DNA from: Lachnospiraceae bacterium
GTDB taxonomy: Bacteria > Bacillota > Clostridia > Lachnospirales > Lachnospiraceae
Assembly: GCA_900769175.1 (NCBI GenBank)
Contig: CAAGFP010000224.1
Coordinates: 1 to 59,854, forward strand
DNA length: 59,854 bases
Reading direction: 5' to 3'
Shown in pieces: positions 8,878 to 17,443 of the stretch. Positions within the stretch are counted from its first letter, which is position 1. Each line of letters begins with the position of its first letter. The position numbers and the translations under genes are program-made. The notes beneath the pieces were generated by a model that saw only the letters and a program-made list of their open reading frames with translations, made no database searches and was not told the origin of the DNA.

Positions 8878-9885
8878 CTACTGGACAGTCCATGATTTCG
8901 GAATAAAAATCTCCTCATACTGTGCAATTGCGAAATGATCGGTCATGGATGCGATATAATCACATACCACACGTTCTTTTTCCGTTCCGTTTTCATATAA
9001 TAAAATGAGTTCTTTGGGCAACAATTCAAAGTGGTCGAGATAATATTTATAAAGTGTCGTAACCAATGCTTCCGTTTTGCCTTCTTCTCTTTTGGCCTGT
9101 TTATTCTCATAGAGACTTTCATAAAGGAATTCACGAAGCATCTTCATTCCGTATTCTACATCCTTCGACATACAGATATCATTTTTCCCGATGCTGTTGA
9201 TTACAAGATCATGAATCAGTTTATCCAGTCTTTCGCCTGCCGTCTGACCAAGAATTTCGCGGATTTCTTTCGGCACATCCTCTTCTGTCAGTATTCCGCC
9301 GCGCATGGCATCATCCATATCGTGATGCATGTAGGCGATTTTATCTGAAAGGCGGACAATTTTACCTTCCAAGGTACCTGGCATCGATGAGGTTTGGTGA
9401 TTTAAAATACCGTCTCTGACTTCTACGGTTAAGTTAAGCCCTAATCCGTTCTTTTCAAGGACATCCACCATTCGGACACTTTGCTCATTGTGGCGGAATC
9501 CAAGCGGACAGATTAAATTCAAGGCACGCTCTCCGGCATGTCCGAAAGGGGTATGACCCATATCGTGTCCGAGCGCAATCGCTTCAACTAAATCTTCGTT
9601 GAGCCTTAATGCTTTCGCAATGGTTCTTGCATTCTGCGAAACCTCTAACGTATGTGTCAGTCTGGTCCGGTAATGGTCTCCTTCCGGAATAATGAACACC
9701 TGTGTCTTATCCTTCAGTCTCCGGAAAGACTTACTGTGTAAAATACGATCCCGGTCTCTTTGAAACACGGGGCGGATATCGCATTGTTCTTCCTCCTTCA
9801 ATCGCCCGAGTGAATTCATACTAAGCGTCGCATAAGGACTTAAATATTCTTTTTCATAAAGTTCAATCTGCTCTCTGATTGTCAT
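8878..9885 (-). CDS. dgt: dGTPase-like HD-domain triphosphohydrolase
   Basis: A 335-residue HD-superfamily protein that in its family hydrolyses dNTPs to nucleoside and triphosphate. Seen: FRRLKDKTQVF, then RTRLTHTLEVSQNA (first His), IALGHDMGHTPFGHAGE (the HD pair and further metal ligands), and a later DKIAYMHHDMDDA. The start chosen is the ATG at 9885 (MTIREQIEL) because GGAAGGA lies eight bases upstream; a GTG ten codons further out also exists. It is 15 bases upstream of dnaG, as in many Clostridia, suggesting coordinated control of nucleotide pools and replication. Substrate preference (dGTP versus broad dNTP) cannot be read from sequence. Confidence 0.9.
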   Translation of the reverse strand: MTIREQIELYEKEYLSPYATLSMNSLGRLKEEEQCDIRPVFQRDRDRILHSKSFRRLKDKTQVFIIPEGDHYRTRLTHTLEVSQNARTIAKALRLNEDLVEAIALGHDMGHTPFGHAGERALNLICPLGFRHNEQSVRMVDVLEKNGLGLNLTVEVRDGILNHQTSSMPGTLEGKIVRLSDKIAYMHHDMDDAMRGGILTEEDVPKEIREILGQTAGERLDKLIHDLVINSIGKNDICMSKDVEYGMKMLREFLYESLYENKQAKREEGKTEALVTTLYKYYLDHFELLPKELILLYENGTEKERVVCDYIASMTDHFAIAQYEEIFIPKSWTVQ

Positions 9886-9924
9886 CAATGAAATTCCTTC
9901 CTGTCGCGCGGGCACATGTCATAC

Positions 9925-9963
9925 AAAAAAGACCCACAATATATATATTATACATTGAAGGTC
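9925..9963 (-). terminator. Terminator of the kinase/LytTR operon
   Basis: On the minus strand the arms GACCTTCAAT and ATTGTGGGTC pair with one mismatch and one wobble around an AT-rich loop and are followed directly by TTTTTT. It lies 40 bases beyond the stop of the response regulator and before dgt. The loop contains TATAAT (9947-9952), which could instead serve as a -10 box for dgt. Confidence 0.65.
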
Positions 9964-10002
9964 ATTTTCCTTTATTTTTTTTCTCTTTTTTTACAATTTT
10001 TT

Positions 10003-10725
10003 CTATAAGTTATCCAAAACATATTCCGCACGAAGGCGCTTGATTTCGGATCGTTTCGTCTGAGCAATCGGAATCTCGAAACCATTTTCCACAAGAATAG
10101 AGTCTGTTCCCCACTTTTTTACCCGGTTAATATTTACTAAAAATGCATTGTGAGGGCAAAAGAAACCGATTCCGCTCATTTTCTCATACATTGCTTTAAT
10201 CGTACCGCGGCATTTATAGGTTTCACCATTCATTGTATATACATAAATCTTTTTATTCCTTGCCTCAAAATACAGAATCCGGTCCGATGATAATATGATT
10301 CTCTCTCCCGCAACATCCAGACAGATTCGTTTCGGGTTCACCCTGTCCGCCCTTAAGGCCGACTGAATCACGCCATATACTTTTGCATATTCAAAAGGTT
10401 TAATCAGAAATCCGAGAGGCATCACATCAAACAAATCCATGGCGTAATCTTTCTGAGACGAAATATATACAATATGCAGTGTGTAATTATCCAGTTTTTC
10501 ACGGATTTTATGTCCAATGCTGATTCCGTCCGAGCCGGGCATACAGATATCAAGAAAAACAATATCATATTTATAACCCGCCGAAAGATTCTGATAGAAT
10601 TCTTCCCCACTTGAATAGTAATCAATTTCTGTTTTGGCTACAAATTCTGCAGTCGCTTTCTCTATCATTTCACGAAGTGTTCCAATGGTTGTCGGATTAT
10701 CATCACAAATAGCAATATTTAACAT
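10003..10725 (-). CDS. LytTR-family response regulator
   Basis: A 240-residue regulator with an N-terminal receiver domain (AICDDNP acidic pocket, phospho-acceptor Asp in DIVFLDICMPGSDG near residue 58, Lys in FLIKPFEYA) and a C-terminal LytTR DNA-binding domain (about 140-235, with FEARNKKIYVYT and FCPHNAFLVNINRVKKW). This architecture is that of AgrA, ComE and VirR. It is 10 bases downstream of the GHKL kinase and so is its cognate partner. Targets cannot be deduced; the pair sits downstream of the acyl-chain cluster but has its own promoter. No AgrB/AgrD-like genes are next to it. Confidence 0.92.
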   Translation of the reverse strand: MLNIAICDDNPTTIGTLREMIEKATAEFVAKTEIDYYSSGEEFYQNLSAGYKYDIVFLDICMPGSDGISIGHKIREKLDNYTLHIVYISSQKDYAMDLFDVMPLGFLIKPFEYAKVYGVIQSALRADRVNPKRICLDVAGERIILSSDRILYFEARNKKIYVYTMNGETYKCRGTIKAMYEKMSGIGFFCPHNAFLVNINRVKKWGTDSILVENGFEIPIAQTKRSEIKRLRAEYVLDNL

Positions 10726-10735
10726 GATTTCTGTT

Positions 10736-12040
10736 TCACCTCTTTTGTATCCATCTTTTCTTAGGTAATCGATCTTCCATCATAACGGAAACTTTAAAAA
10801 CAGAATCCTGTGTCGTGATATCTAAGTTTCCGAAATAATTATCTATGACCTCTTTTACATTTTTTAGACCGCGTCCGTGTTCGTGCGGATTTGTTTTCGT
10901 AGAAATAAAACGATCTCCTTTTTTCACAAGTTCTTCGGAATAGAAATTTTTCACACGGATAAATACGGCATCCTGCTCTGTTTTAATTTTTAAACTAATT
11001 TCCCTATGTTTGTCGTCATTTTTCAAGGTTGCCGTAATCGCATTGTCCAAAAGATTCCCCAGTACTATCGTTAATGCATAGGGCTCAATATATTTTAATT
11101 CTTTGAAGGCAATTTCCGTTTTCAGATGTATTCCCTGCTGTCTTGCCTGAATCTTTTTCGTCTGAATCATTGCATCAAGCGCAATATTTCCGGTCTCCGG
11201 GTAACCGGCTGAGGAATTCTGGATTCCGATTACATTATCTAAGTATTCCCTCGCTTCATCATACTTTTCATGCTTAAGCATATAATCCAGGGAAATAAGA
11301 TGATTTTTAATATCATGCTGGATTTTACGGTTTTCACTCAAGGTCAATTTCAAATCCTGATAATGGATCTGCATCTGCCGGTTTAATTTCAGACTCAGTT
11401 CCTGTTTCTGTTGATATTGGACGCGTTCAAAAATTCCGTCATAATAATAAAATATGATTACAAGTTCCCCCAGACATCCAATCTCAATCAGCATATTTAC
11501 TTCAAACCGAAGTTGGATTCCCGATAACAAAGCAAAAGCCGTCATTAAAAAGATGACCGGAAAAATAAGACATACAAACCAGGACTCTATCGGTACCGGT
11601 TCCTGATTCCGGATTCGTTTGACATTGGATCCGACTGTGACAATCATCATAAGAAGAACCTGTGCCGTAACCCGGGCGAAGAAATAGAATAAATTCATAT
11701 CCCGAAACAAAAACAAAAAACCGCTCAGCAAATATATGAAAAGCTTATTACATCCCCAATAGAGAGCACAAACCGAAACGGATGTTATGATTCTGGCTCG
11801 AAAAGACATTTCAAAGCCAAATGTGAGAATATAAAGAGCTAGCAGCCAGAATACAATCTGAAATCTCTCAACATCGAAAAAAAGATATGAAAAAGCCATT
11901 ACAATATAATTGAAAACACTTGCCAGGAATACATTTGACCGTCCTTTTGTTTCAAAAAATATGCGGTAAATCCGGTAAGAAAGGAAAGATACAAATCCGG
12001 CAACAACGATATATCCCAAATCATAGATTTCACCTATCAT
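10736..12040 (-). CDS. Membrane sensor histidine kinase, GHKL (AgrC/VirS-like)
   Basis: A 434-residue kinase: about six to seven hydrophobic segments in the first 210 residues, then a dimerisation/phospho-acceptor helix with NRKIQHDIKNHLISLDYM (His followed by DIKNH, as in the AgrC class), then a GHKL ATPase domain with NLLDNAITA (N box) and HGRGLKNVKEVIDNY (G box). Members usually sense small peptides at the membrane. RBS GAAGGAGG precedes the ATG. Cotranscribed with the LytTR regulator. The ligand is unknown and no precursor peptide gene was found in the flanks. Confidence 0.9.
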   Translation of the reverse strand: MIGEIYDLGYIVVAGFVSFLSYRIYRIFFETKGRSNVFLASVFNYIVMAFSYLFFDVERFQIVFWLLALYILTFGFEMSFRARIITSVSVCALYWGCNKLFIYLLSGFLFLFRDMNLFYFFARVTAQVLLMMIVTVGSNVKRIRNQEPVPIESWFVCLIFPVIFLMTAFALLSGIQLRFEVNMLIEIGCLGELVIIFYYYDGIFERVQYQQKQELSLKLNRQMQIHYQDLKLTLSENRKIQHDIKNHLISLDYMLKHEKYDEAREYLDNVIGIQNSSAGYPETGNIALDAMIQTKKIQARQQGIHLKTEIAFKELKYIEPYALTIVLGNLLDNAITATLKNDDKHREISLKIKTEQDAVFIRVKNFYSEELVKKGDRFISTKTNPHEHGRGLKNVKEVIDNYFGNLDITTQDSVFKVSVMMEDRLPKKRWIQKR

Positions 12041-12069
12041 CAGTATCCTCCTTCAAAACAGTCAAACTC

Positions 12070-12098
12070 ATTGTAGCAAGAAAGAATTACAAAAGCAA
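12070..12098 (-). promoter_or_regulatory. Promoter of the GHKL kinase/LytTR operon
   Basis: On the minus strand -35 TTGCTT (12093-12098) and -10 TACAAT (12070-12075) are separated by 17 bases, with a TG one base before the -10. It lies 30 bases before the kinase start codon. This indicates that the kinase pair can be expressed independently of the acyl cluster upstream. Confidence 0.6.
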
Positions 12099-12108
12099 GT
12101 AGATTTAC

Positions 12109-12822
12109 CTATTGCATTAAAAAACGAAAATTCGCATAATCCGTTCCACCTTCATTCTTAAAGGCAAGAAGAATCTGCTTCTTCGTCTTCTCCATAAACG
12201 GATACATCATTGCACCCTTTGGAATCTGATTAATAAACTCCGCACGCAGGGTGACACATCCGAAATCTGCCCCGGATAAAGCCATAGCAAGAAGGGTGAG
12301 TTTGGTATTATTCGCATGGTGATTCGTATCAATCACCCAATCTTTGGCAGGGAGCGGTCTGAGTGCGTTTTCGCCGGACGGTTTGATTATGGGAATTCTA
12401 CGGCTGTCTTTTTCAAAAGACAGTTCTTCTCCCATATCTTCCTTTGGCCACATATCCGCCTGCGGCAGGGTTGGAGTCTGCGTCATGATATCAACATAAA
12501 CCCACATGGTATCCGCTTTCGCAAGCACATCTTGGTCCGCATTTGTCATTATGATATTTTTCTTTGCCATCGGGCCTTTCAATTCATAAAACCAGGTGGA
12601 AAGACTTACTTCTTCTCCGATTTTTGGAGGAGATAAGAGCTCAATTTTCCAGGATAAAAGATACCAGGTTTTTCTGTTTTCCATCGTTTTATCGATTCCA
12701 AGCCCCCTGCAAAGAGCATGTTCATACCCGAAGTCCTGAAAAAGACGAAGCAGACCTTCCATGGAAAGTCTGCCGGTTAAATCTGATTCACTGTATCGAA
12801 TAACGGTATTCTTACAAAACAT
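12109..12822 (-). CDS. Acyl-ACP thioesterase
   Basis: A 237-residue double-hotdog thioesterase of the FatA/FatB-like family, which hydrolyses acyl-ACP to free fatty acid. Seen: VIRYSESDLTGRLSM near the N-terminus (first hotdog), WYLLSWKIELLSPPKIGEEV, and the catalytic Asn/His segment VIDTNHHANNTK near residue 170, equivalent to the DLDMNQHVNN motif of plant enzymes. The start is the ATG at 12822 with AAGGA before it; an upstream ATG at 12840 would add six basic residues. It overlaps the preceding oxidoreductase gene by about 11 bases, so it is translationally coupled and is the last gene of the acyl cluster. This position suggests that the cluster releases its chain as a free acid. Confidence 0.88.
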   Translation of the reverse strand: MFCKNTVIRYSESDLTGRLSMEGLLRLFQDFGYEHALCRGLGIDKTMENRKTWYLLSWKIELLSPPKIGEEVSLSTWFYELKGPMAKKNIIMTNADQDVLAKADTMWVYVDIMTQTPTLPQADMWPKEDMGEELSFEKDSRRIPIIKPSGENALRPLPAKDWVIDTNHHANNTKLTLLAMALSGADFGCVTLRAEFINQIPKGAMMYPFMEKTKKQILLAFKNEGGTDYANFRFLMQ

Positions 12823-13540
12823 TTTTCTGTTCCTTTTCATCTGCCCAGAATTTATTTAAGAGAAGTTTAAATCGTCTTTCGTTAAAAGGCGGCACCCTCA
12901 GATTCATAACCGTCTCAGAAGAAAGCGTACCGGTTCGTGCAAATTCTTCACCTGCAAGGGCATATTTCTCAAGATATACTTCCATTCGGTCAAAAAGCTC
13001 CGGAATGGATAAGCATTTCCCCTGCGGACAAAGCAACGCATAATAATGTCCGGGTCCGCAGATACAGTCATACTGGGCAAGAAGGGGCTCATAAATGTAT
13101 TCCGTCTGCGCATAGCCGCAGGTAGAAATGATAAAGAAGCTTTTTCCTTCCATATGATCCCGGATTCCATGAAACGAGTTTCCCGGTTGCGGAGATTGTC
13201 CTTTATAAGTACACATCATGCTGAGCATCCTGTCCGTAAAAACTTTTACGACACCGGGCATTCCGAAAAAGTACAAAGGATAACTTTCGATAATCACATC
13301 TGCCTTTAAAATCTTTTCCTTGATGGATAAAATATCATCGTTTTTAATGATACATTCGCCTTCCGTTCTTCCCCAGCAGCTTAAACATCCGAGACAGGGT
13401 CTGATATCAGCCTCATTTAAATCAATTCTTTCAATTTCACAATTTTCAACTCTTTGTATGCCCTCAAGAAATTTCTCTGTCACACGCGTTGTACAGCTTT
13501 TTTCTTTTCTGGGGCTTCCGTTTAATACGATAATGTTCAT
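12812..13540 (-). CDS. Flavodoxin-fold NAD(P)H/FMN oxidoreductase with Cys motif
   Basis: A 242-residue protein of the NADPH-dependent FMN reductase/iron-sulfur flavoprotein superfamily. The N-terminus MNIIVLNGSPRKEKSCT is the FMN phosphate-binding loop; RPCLGCLSCWGRTEGEC at about residue 50 has three cysteines spaced like an Fe-S-binding variant; SYPLYFFGMPGVVKVFTDR is the second FMN loop. It lies between accA and the thioesterase, 37 bases after accA, which suggests a redox step attached to the acyl pathway, but no known enoyl reductase resembles it, so that link is inference. Electron donor unknown. Confidence 0.8.
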   Translation of the reverse strand: MNIIVLNGSPRKEKSCTTRVTEKFLEGIQRVENCEIERIDLNEADIRPCLGCLSCWGRTEGECIIKNDDILSIKEKILKADVIIESYPLYFFGMPGVVKVFTDRMLSMMCTYKGQSPQPGNSFHGIRDHMEGKSFFIISTCGYAQTEYIYEPLLAQYDCICGPGHYYALLCPQGKCLSIPELFDRMEVYLEKYALAGEEFARTGTLSSETVMNLRVPPFNERRFKLLLNKFWADEKEQKNVL

Positions 13541-13577
13541 TTTCGTCTCCAGACAGAAATGGTTTATTCTACATGGC

Positions 13578-14384
13578 TTATTTTACTTTAATTTCACTGT
13601 AGCGTCCGATTTTACGGTATTTTTCATATCTTGCATCCAGAAGTTTTGCTGTTTTACATTTTCTTAATGATGCAACTTTGGCAGTTAAATCCTTCTGAAG
13701 TTTTTCCATGAACTCCTTCTTTTTTGAATCATTTGTGAAATCCGGAGCAGGAATCAGTTTTTCAACAATCTTTAATTCATATAAATCCTGTGCAAACAGC
13801 TTCAGACATTCTGCAGCGTCCGCAACTTTAGAAGAATCCTTATATAAAATACTTGCACAGGCCTCCGGAGAAATAACGCTGTAATAAGCATCTTCCAACA
13901 TCCAGACTTCGTCTGCCACTGCAAGTGCAAGTGCGCCGCCGCTTCCGCCTTCTCCGATCATAACGGTAAGAATGGGCGTTTTTAAGCACATCATTTCGGC
14001 AAGGTTTTCTGCGATTGCCTGGCCGGCGCCACGTTCTTCCGCACCTTTTCCGCATCCGGCTCCCTGAGTATCAACAAAACAGATGATTGGACGGTTAAAC
14101 TTCTCCGCCTGCTTCATTAAACGAAGCGCTTTTCGGTATCCTTCCGGCTGGGCGCAGCCGAAATTACGATACATGCATTCATTTAAATCGGTTCCTTTTT
14201 CAATTCCGATTACGGTTACCGGAATATCCGAAAGCCATCCGATGCCTCCGATTATGGCATGATCATCTGCAAATCTTCTGTCTCCGTGGAGTTCATGAAA
14301 ACCGGTAATAACAGAATCAATATAGGATTTCGCCGTAGCACGTCCCATTTTTCGGACAGCTTTTATTCTTTCATATGCATCCAT
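13578..14384 (-). CDS. accA: Acetyl-CoA carboxylase carboxyltransferase subunit alpha
   Basis: The 268-residue alpha subunit that with AccD transfers CO2 from carboxybiotin to acetyl-CoA, giving malonyl-CoA. Seen: LHGDRRFADDHAIIGGIG, then PEGYRKALRLMKQAEKF, DTQGAGCGKGAEERGAG and GEGGSGGALALAVAD, all in order for a crotonase-fold AccA. It is shorter than the E. coli protein (319) because it lacks the N-terminal coiled extension, as is usual in Clostridia. It follows accD by 38 bases. No biotin carboxyl carrier or biotin carboxylase gene is present in the window, so those must come from elsewhere in the genome. Confidence 0.95.
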   Translation of the reverse strand: MDAYERIKAVRKMGRATAKSYIDSVITGFHELHGDRRFADDHAIIGGIGWLSDIPVTVIGIEKGTDLNECMYRNFGCAQPEGYRKALRLMKQAEKFNRPIICFVDTQGAGCGKGAEERGAGQAIAENLAEMMCLKTPILTVMIGEGGSGGALALAVADEVWMLEDAYYSVISPEACASILYKDSSKVADAAECLKLFAQDLYELKIVEKLIPAPDFTNDSKKKEFMEKLQKDLTAKVASLRKCKTAKLLDARYEKYRKIGRYSEIKVK

Positions 14385-14422
14385 GAATTTAATCTCTCCT
14401 AACCTGATATCATGCAGTGGTA

Positions 14423-15220
14423 CTATTTACTGCAATGAATTCTTAAGATGTCTCCCCAGTATTTCTTATGGTCCGCTCTGGGAACAATTTCGTCAATAAA
14501 TCCGTTCTTAAGCTGGAATTCAGCACTTTGGAAATTGGAAGGTAATTTTTCTCCGGTTACCTGCTCAATCACACGCTTTCCGGCAAATCCGATTAATGCT
14601 TCCGGTTCCGAAATCTGAATATCCGCAATCATGGCAAAGCTTGCCGTCACGCCACCGGTTGTAGGGTCGGAAACGCAGGCCCCGTAAAACAAACCTGCTT
14701 CACTGTGTTTTTGCACCGCGCCGGAAGTTTTCGCCATCTGGATAAGCGACAAAACCCCTTCCTGCATTCTGGCGCCGCCGGATGCGGTATATCCGATTAC
14801 CGGAAGTTTTTTACGAATTGCATATTCAAACAACGCCGTAATTTTATCACCCACAACCGTTCCCATGGAGGCCATCATGAATTTCGGCTCCATAAGGAAT
14901 AAACAGGTTTCGATTCCGTTAATTTTTGCAGTTCCGCAAATAACGGCTTCACTTTCACCGCTGCTTTTCTTTGCAGATTCATATTTCTCCATATAGTTTG
15001 GGAAATCGATGGGGTTAGAGGTTGTAACCCCCTCAAAAAATTCCTTAAATGTACCGGGATCTGTAATCATTTCAATTCTTACCCTCGCCGGAACTCTGTT
15101 GTATTTCCCGCATTTGGGGCAGATGAAATCTGCCTTTGCCATCTCGTTTTCCATGACAGGCTCTTTACACTTAATACAGGTAATCTCCTTCATGGAATTT
15201 AAATAATCCTGTCTGTTCAT
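14423..15220 (-). CDS. accD: Acetyl-CoA carboxylase carboxyltransferase subunit beta
   Basis: 265-residue beta subunit. The N-terminal zinc ribbon is seen as CIKCKEPVM and CPKCGKYNRV (residues 15-45), followed by the carboxyltransferase fold with GTVVGDKITALFEYA, YTASGGARMQEGVLSL and DPTTGGVTASFA. Functions as an A2B2 complex with AccA. It begins 20 bases after fabD, in the same operon. Standard length for Gram-positive AccD. Confidence 0.95.
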   Translation of the reverse strand: MNRQDYLNSMKEITCIKCKEPVMENEMAKADFICPKCGKYNRVPARVRIEMITDPGTFKEFFEGVTTSNPIDFPNYMEKYESAKKSSGESEAVICGTAKINGIETCLFLMEPKFMMASMGTVVGDKITALFEYAIRKKLPVIGYTASGGARMQEGVLSLIQMAKTSGAVQKHSEAGLFYGACVSDPTTGGVTASFAMIADIQISEPEALIGFAGKRVIEQVTGEKLPSNFQSAEFQLKNGFIDEIVPRADHKKYWGDILRIHCSK

Positions 15221-15240
15221 CTTCGTTTCATCCCTATAAT

Positions 15241-16161
15241 TTATTGAAGAGCTGCTACTGCTTCATTTAATGATGCTTCGTCGGATACATTCAGAATGGT
15301 TACATCCGTCAACGTTTTCTTTACTAGACCGGAAAGCGTTTTTCCCGCACCGACTTCAATGAAGGTATCCACTCCGTTTGCATACATATCACGAATGATA
15401 GTTTCCCATTTTACGCTGTTTGAAGCCTGCATGGAAATAGTTTCAATGATCTCTTCCTTCTTGTCCGGATAAAGGGTTGCGGTATAATTCGAATAAACCG
15501 GTACTGTTGAAGGTTTTATATCAAGGGTTGCAAGTCTTTCTTTTAAACTCTGTGTTGCTTCTTTCATGAAAGGAGTATGGAAAGCACCGCTTACAGCAAG
15601 CTTTACGGCTCTTCCGCCTGCTTCCTTTAATGCGTCGGCGAACGCATCCAGTTCGTCAACGGCACCCGCACAGGAAACCTGACCCGGGCAGTTATAGTTT
15701 ACAGGATAAACCTGTTTGAATTTCGCACAAACTTCTTCCACTTTTTCATTTTCAAGTTTTAAGGCTGCCACCATTGAACCGGGATACTTCTTTGCGCAGC
15801 GTCCCATTACTTCACCTCTTAAGCAGACAAGTGAAAATGCATCCTCATCGGATAAAAGATTGCCGAATGCAAGAGCCGGAATTTCTCCCAATGAAAATCC
15901 TGCGATATAATCGGGATGGATTCCTTTGGACTGTAATGCCCTCGCACATGCAAGATCTGTTAAAAATAAGCAGGGCTGTGTATGTTCCGTCTGGGTCAGC
16001 AGGTCTCCGGGTCCTTCAAAACAAGTCTTCATTGTTTGCGGACGGATTGCTTCTCCCATGTCAAAAACAGCTTTTGCAGCTTCGTTGCTTTCATAAAGCT
16101 CTTTTCCCATGCCGACATATTGTGCACCCTGTCCGGCAAACAAAAATGCTATTTTACTCAT
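15241..16161 (-). CDS. fabD: Malonyl-CoA:ACP transacylase
   Basis: 306-residue transacylase that loads malonate from CoA to ACP. Seen: FLFAGQGAQYVGMGKEL at the N-terminus, the GxSxG nucleophile elbow AGFSLGEIPAL near residue 90 (Ser-His acyltransferase), and SGAFHTPFM with the catalytic His near residue 200. C-terminal ANGVDTFIEVGAGKTLSGLVKKT is also diagnostic. It overlaps fabZ by four bases, so it is translationally coupled. Confidence 0.96.
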   Translation of the reverse strand: MSKIAFLFAGQGAQYVGMGKELYESNEAAKAVFDMGEAIRPQTMKTCFEGPGDLLTQTEHTQPCLFLTDLACARALQSKGIHPDYIAGFSLGEIPALAFGNLLSDEDAFSLVCLRGEVMGRCAKKYPGSMVAALKLENEKVEEVCAKFKQVYPVNYNCPGQVSCAGAVDELDAFADALKEAGGRAVKLAVSGAFHTPFMKEATQSLKERLATLDIKPSTVPVYSNYTATLYPDKKEEIIETISMQASNSVKWETIIRDMYANGVDTFIEVGAGKTLSGLVKKTLTDVTILNVSDEASLNEAVAALQ

Positions 16162-16613
16162 CCTTCATTTCCTCCGAAAATTGATTCTTTACTGACCTGC
16201 GTAAAGGTCATACTTCCTTTCGCACGGATTGCTCCGTCCACTCTGACAACAGCATCAAAGGAAGCAAGTCCGCCTGCAAGTCTGGTTTTTGTAACTGTAA
16301 TATCAAGTGTATCACCCGGGATTACCGGTTTAACAAATTTGAAATTATCCACTTTTAACAGGACATAAATCATTCCGTCCTTGAGTCCGTCACTGTCTAC
16401 GACCAGAGAACAAAGCTGGGCACAGCTTTCCACAATCAACACACCCGGCATAATCGGCGCATCCGGAAAATGTCCCATGAAATAAGGCTCGTTGATGCTT
16501 ACGTTTTTAATACCTCTGGCACTCTCTCCGGGCTCTAATTCCAAAACCTTTTCAATCATCTGAAAGGGAGGCCTTTGGCGAAGCCTTTTATCAATATCAA
16601 TAATATTCATCAT
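16158..16613 (-). CDS. fabZ: 3-hydroxyacyl-ACP dehydratase
   Basis: 151-residue hotdog dehydratase that removes water from 3-hydroxyacyl-ACP. Seen: RPPFQMIEKVLELEPGE, then NEPYFMGHFPDAPIMPGVLIVES with the catalytic His in GHFP and Glu in VES (about residues 48-66, given here in parts). Length is typical. It overlaps fabG by four bases at its start and fabD by four bases at its end. No isomerase variant (FabA-like) can be told from sequence alone. Confidence 0.93.
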   Translation of the reverse strand: MMNIIDIDKRLRQRPPFQMIEKVLELEPGESARGIKNVSINEPYFMGHFPDAPIMPGVLIVESCAQLCSLVVDSDGLKDGMIYVLLKVDNFKFVKPVIPGDTLDITVTKTRLAGGLASFDAVVRVDGAIRAKGSMTFTQVSKESIFGGNEG

Positions 16614-17344
16614 AAACTTAATCCTCCGTCCACTACAATCGTCTGTCCGGTGATATAGGCAGCTGCATCGGAAGCAAGGAAAGATACAACAGAGGCAATT
16701 TCTTCCACCTGTGCAAATCGTTCCATGGGAACCGCTTTTAAATATCCTTCTTTGGTTTCTTCCGGAATCTGATCTACCATCTCGGTATTCACAAAACCGG
16801 GGGCAATTGCATTAACACGGATTCCGTAAGGTGCAAGTTCTTTTGCCATGGTTGCCGTTAACGAATTCACAGCACCCTTTGTTGCGCTGTATACGCATTG
16901 TCCGGGGATTGCCACCATGGAACTTACGGATGACATATTGATAATGACTCCCGATTTCTTGCGGAACATTTTCATAACTGCCTGTTGTGCACAGTAGAAG
17001 TATCCTTTTACATTCAGATTCATAACCGAATCCAGATTATCCGGATTCATCATCATTAAATATTCATCTTTTGCCATTCCGGCATTGTTCACCAAAACAT
17101 CAATCTGTCCGTATTCTTTCGTAATGCTCCGAATCATATCTTTTACCTGTGCAAGATCCGAAACATCCGCTTTATATGCTTTTGCTTCTCCGCCGTTTTC
17201 ACGAATCGTTTCCACAACCGCATTCGCTTCCGCCTCACTTCTGCTGTAATTAACGATTACCGTCATTCCGTCCTTTGCAAGACGAATTGCGCATGCCCGT
17301 CCGATTCCCTTCGAAGCACCGGTTACTAATGCAACTTTTGCCAT
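16610..17344 (-). CDS. fabG: 3-oxoacyl-ACP reductase
   Basis: 244-residue SDR-family reductase using NADPH on 3-oxoacyl-ACP. Seen: VTGASKGIGRACA (cofactor loop), NNAGMAKD, catalytic Ser-Tyr-Lys as SSVSS then CVYSATKGAVNSL, and PGFVNTEM. The length equals that of E. coli FabG. It lies 99 bases downstream of the double ketosynthase, across an interval with a 10-base inverted repeat, and overlaps fabZ. Confidence 0.95.
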   Translation of the reverse strand: MAKVALVTGASKGIGRACAIRLAKDGMTVIVNYSRSEAEANAVVETIRENGGEAKAYKADVSDLAQVKDMIRSITKEYGQIDVLVNNAGMAKDEYLMMMNPDNLDSVMNLNVKGYFYCAQQAVMKMFRKKSGVIINMSSVSSMVAIPGQCVYSATKGAVNSLTATMAKELAPYGIRVNAIAPGFVNTEMVDQIPEETKEGYLKAVPMERFAQVEEIASVVSFLASDAAAYITGQTIVVDGGLSL

Positions 17345-17376
17345 TCTGTTTTCCTTCTTTCTTCTCTTTCATTTCA

Positions 17377-17433
17377 GGTTCAAACAATCATTTCAGCTTT
17401 TTGGGACGCATGCCGGGAAAGAGTGTTTGAACC
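17377..17433 (-). promoter_or_regulatory. Inverted repeat between the double ketosynthase and fabG
   Basis: Perfect 10-base arms GGTTCAAACA (17377-17386) and TGTTTGAACC (17424-17433) bracket 37 bases. There is no U-tract, so it is more likely an mRNA structure (processing or translational control) or a regulator site than a terminator. It does not match the consensus I know for FapR or FabT. Confidence 0.45.
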
Positions 17434-17443
17434 CGGTAACAAT

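Noticed and set aside
12041..12108. AgrD-like peptide gene upstream of the GHKL kinase
   Set aside because: The gap is only about 70 bases, holds the promoter, and has no ORF with a Cys/Ser core.
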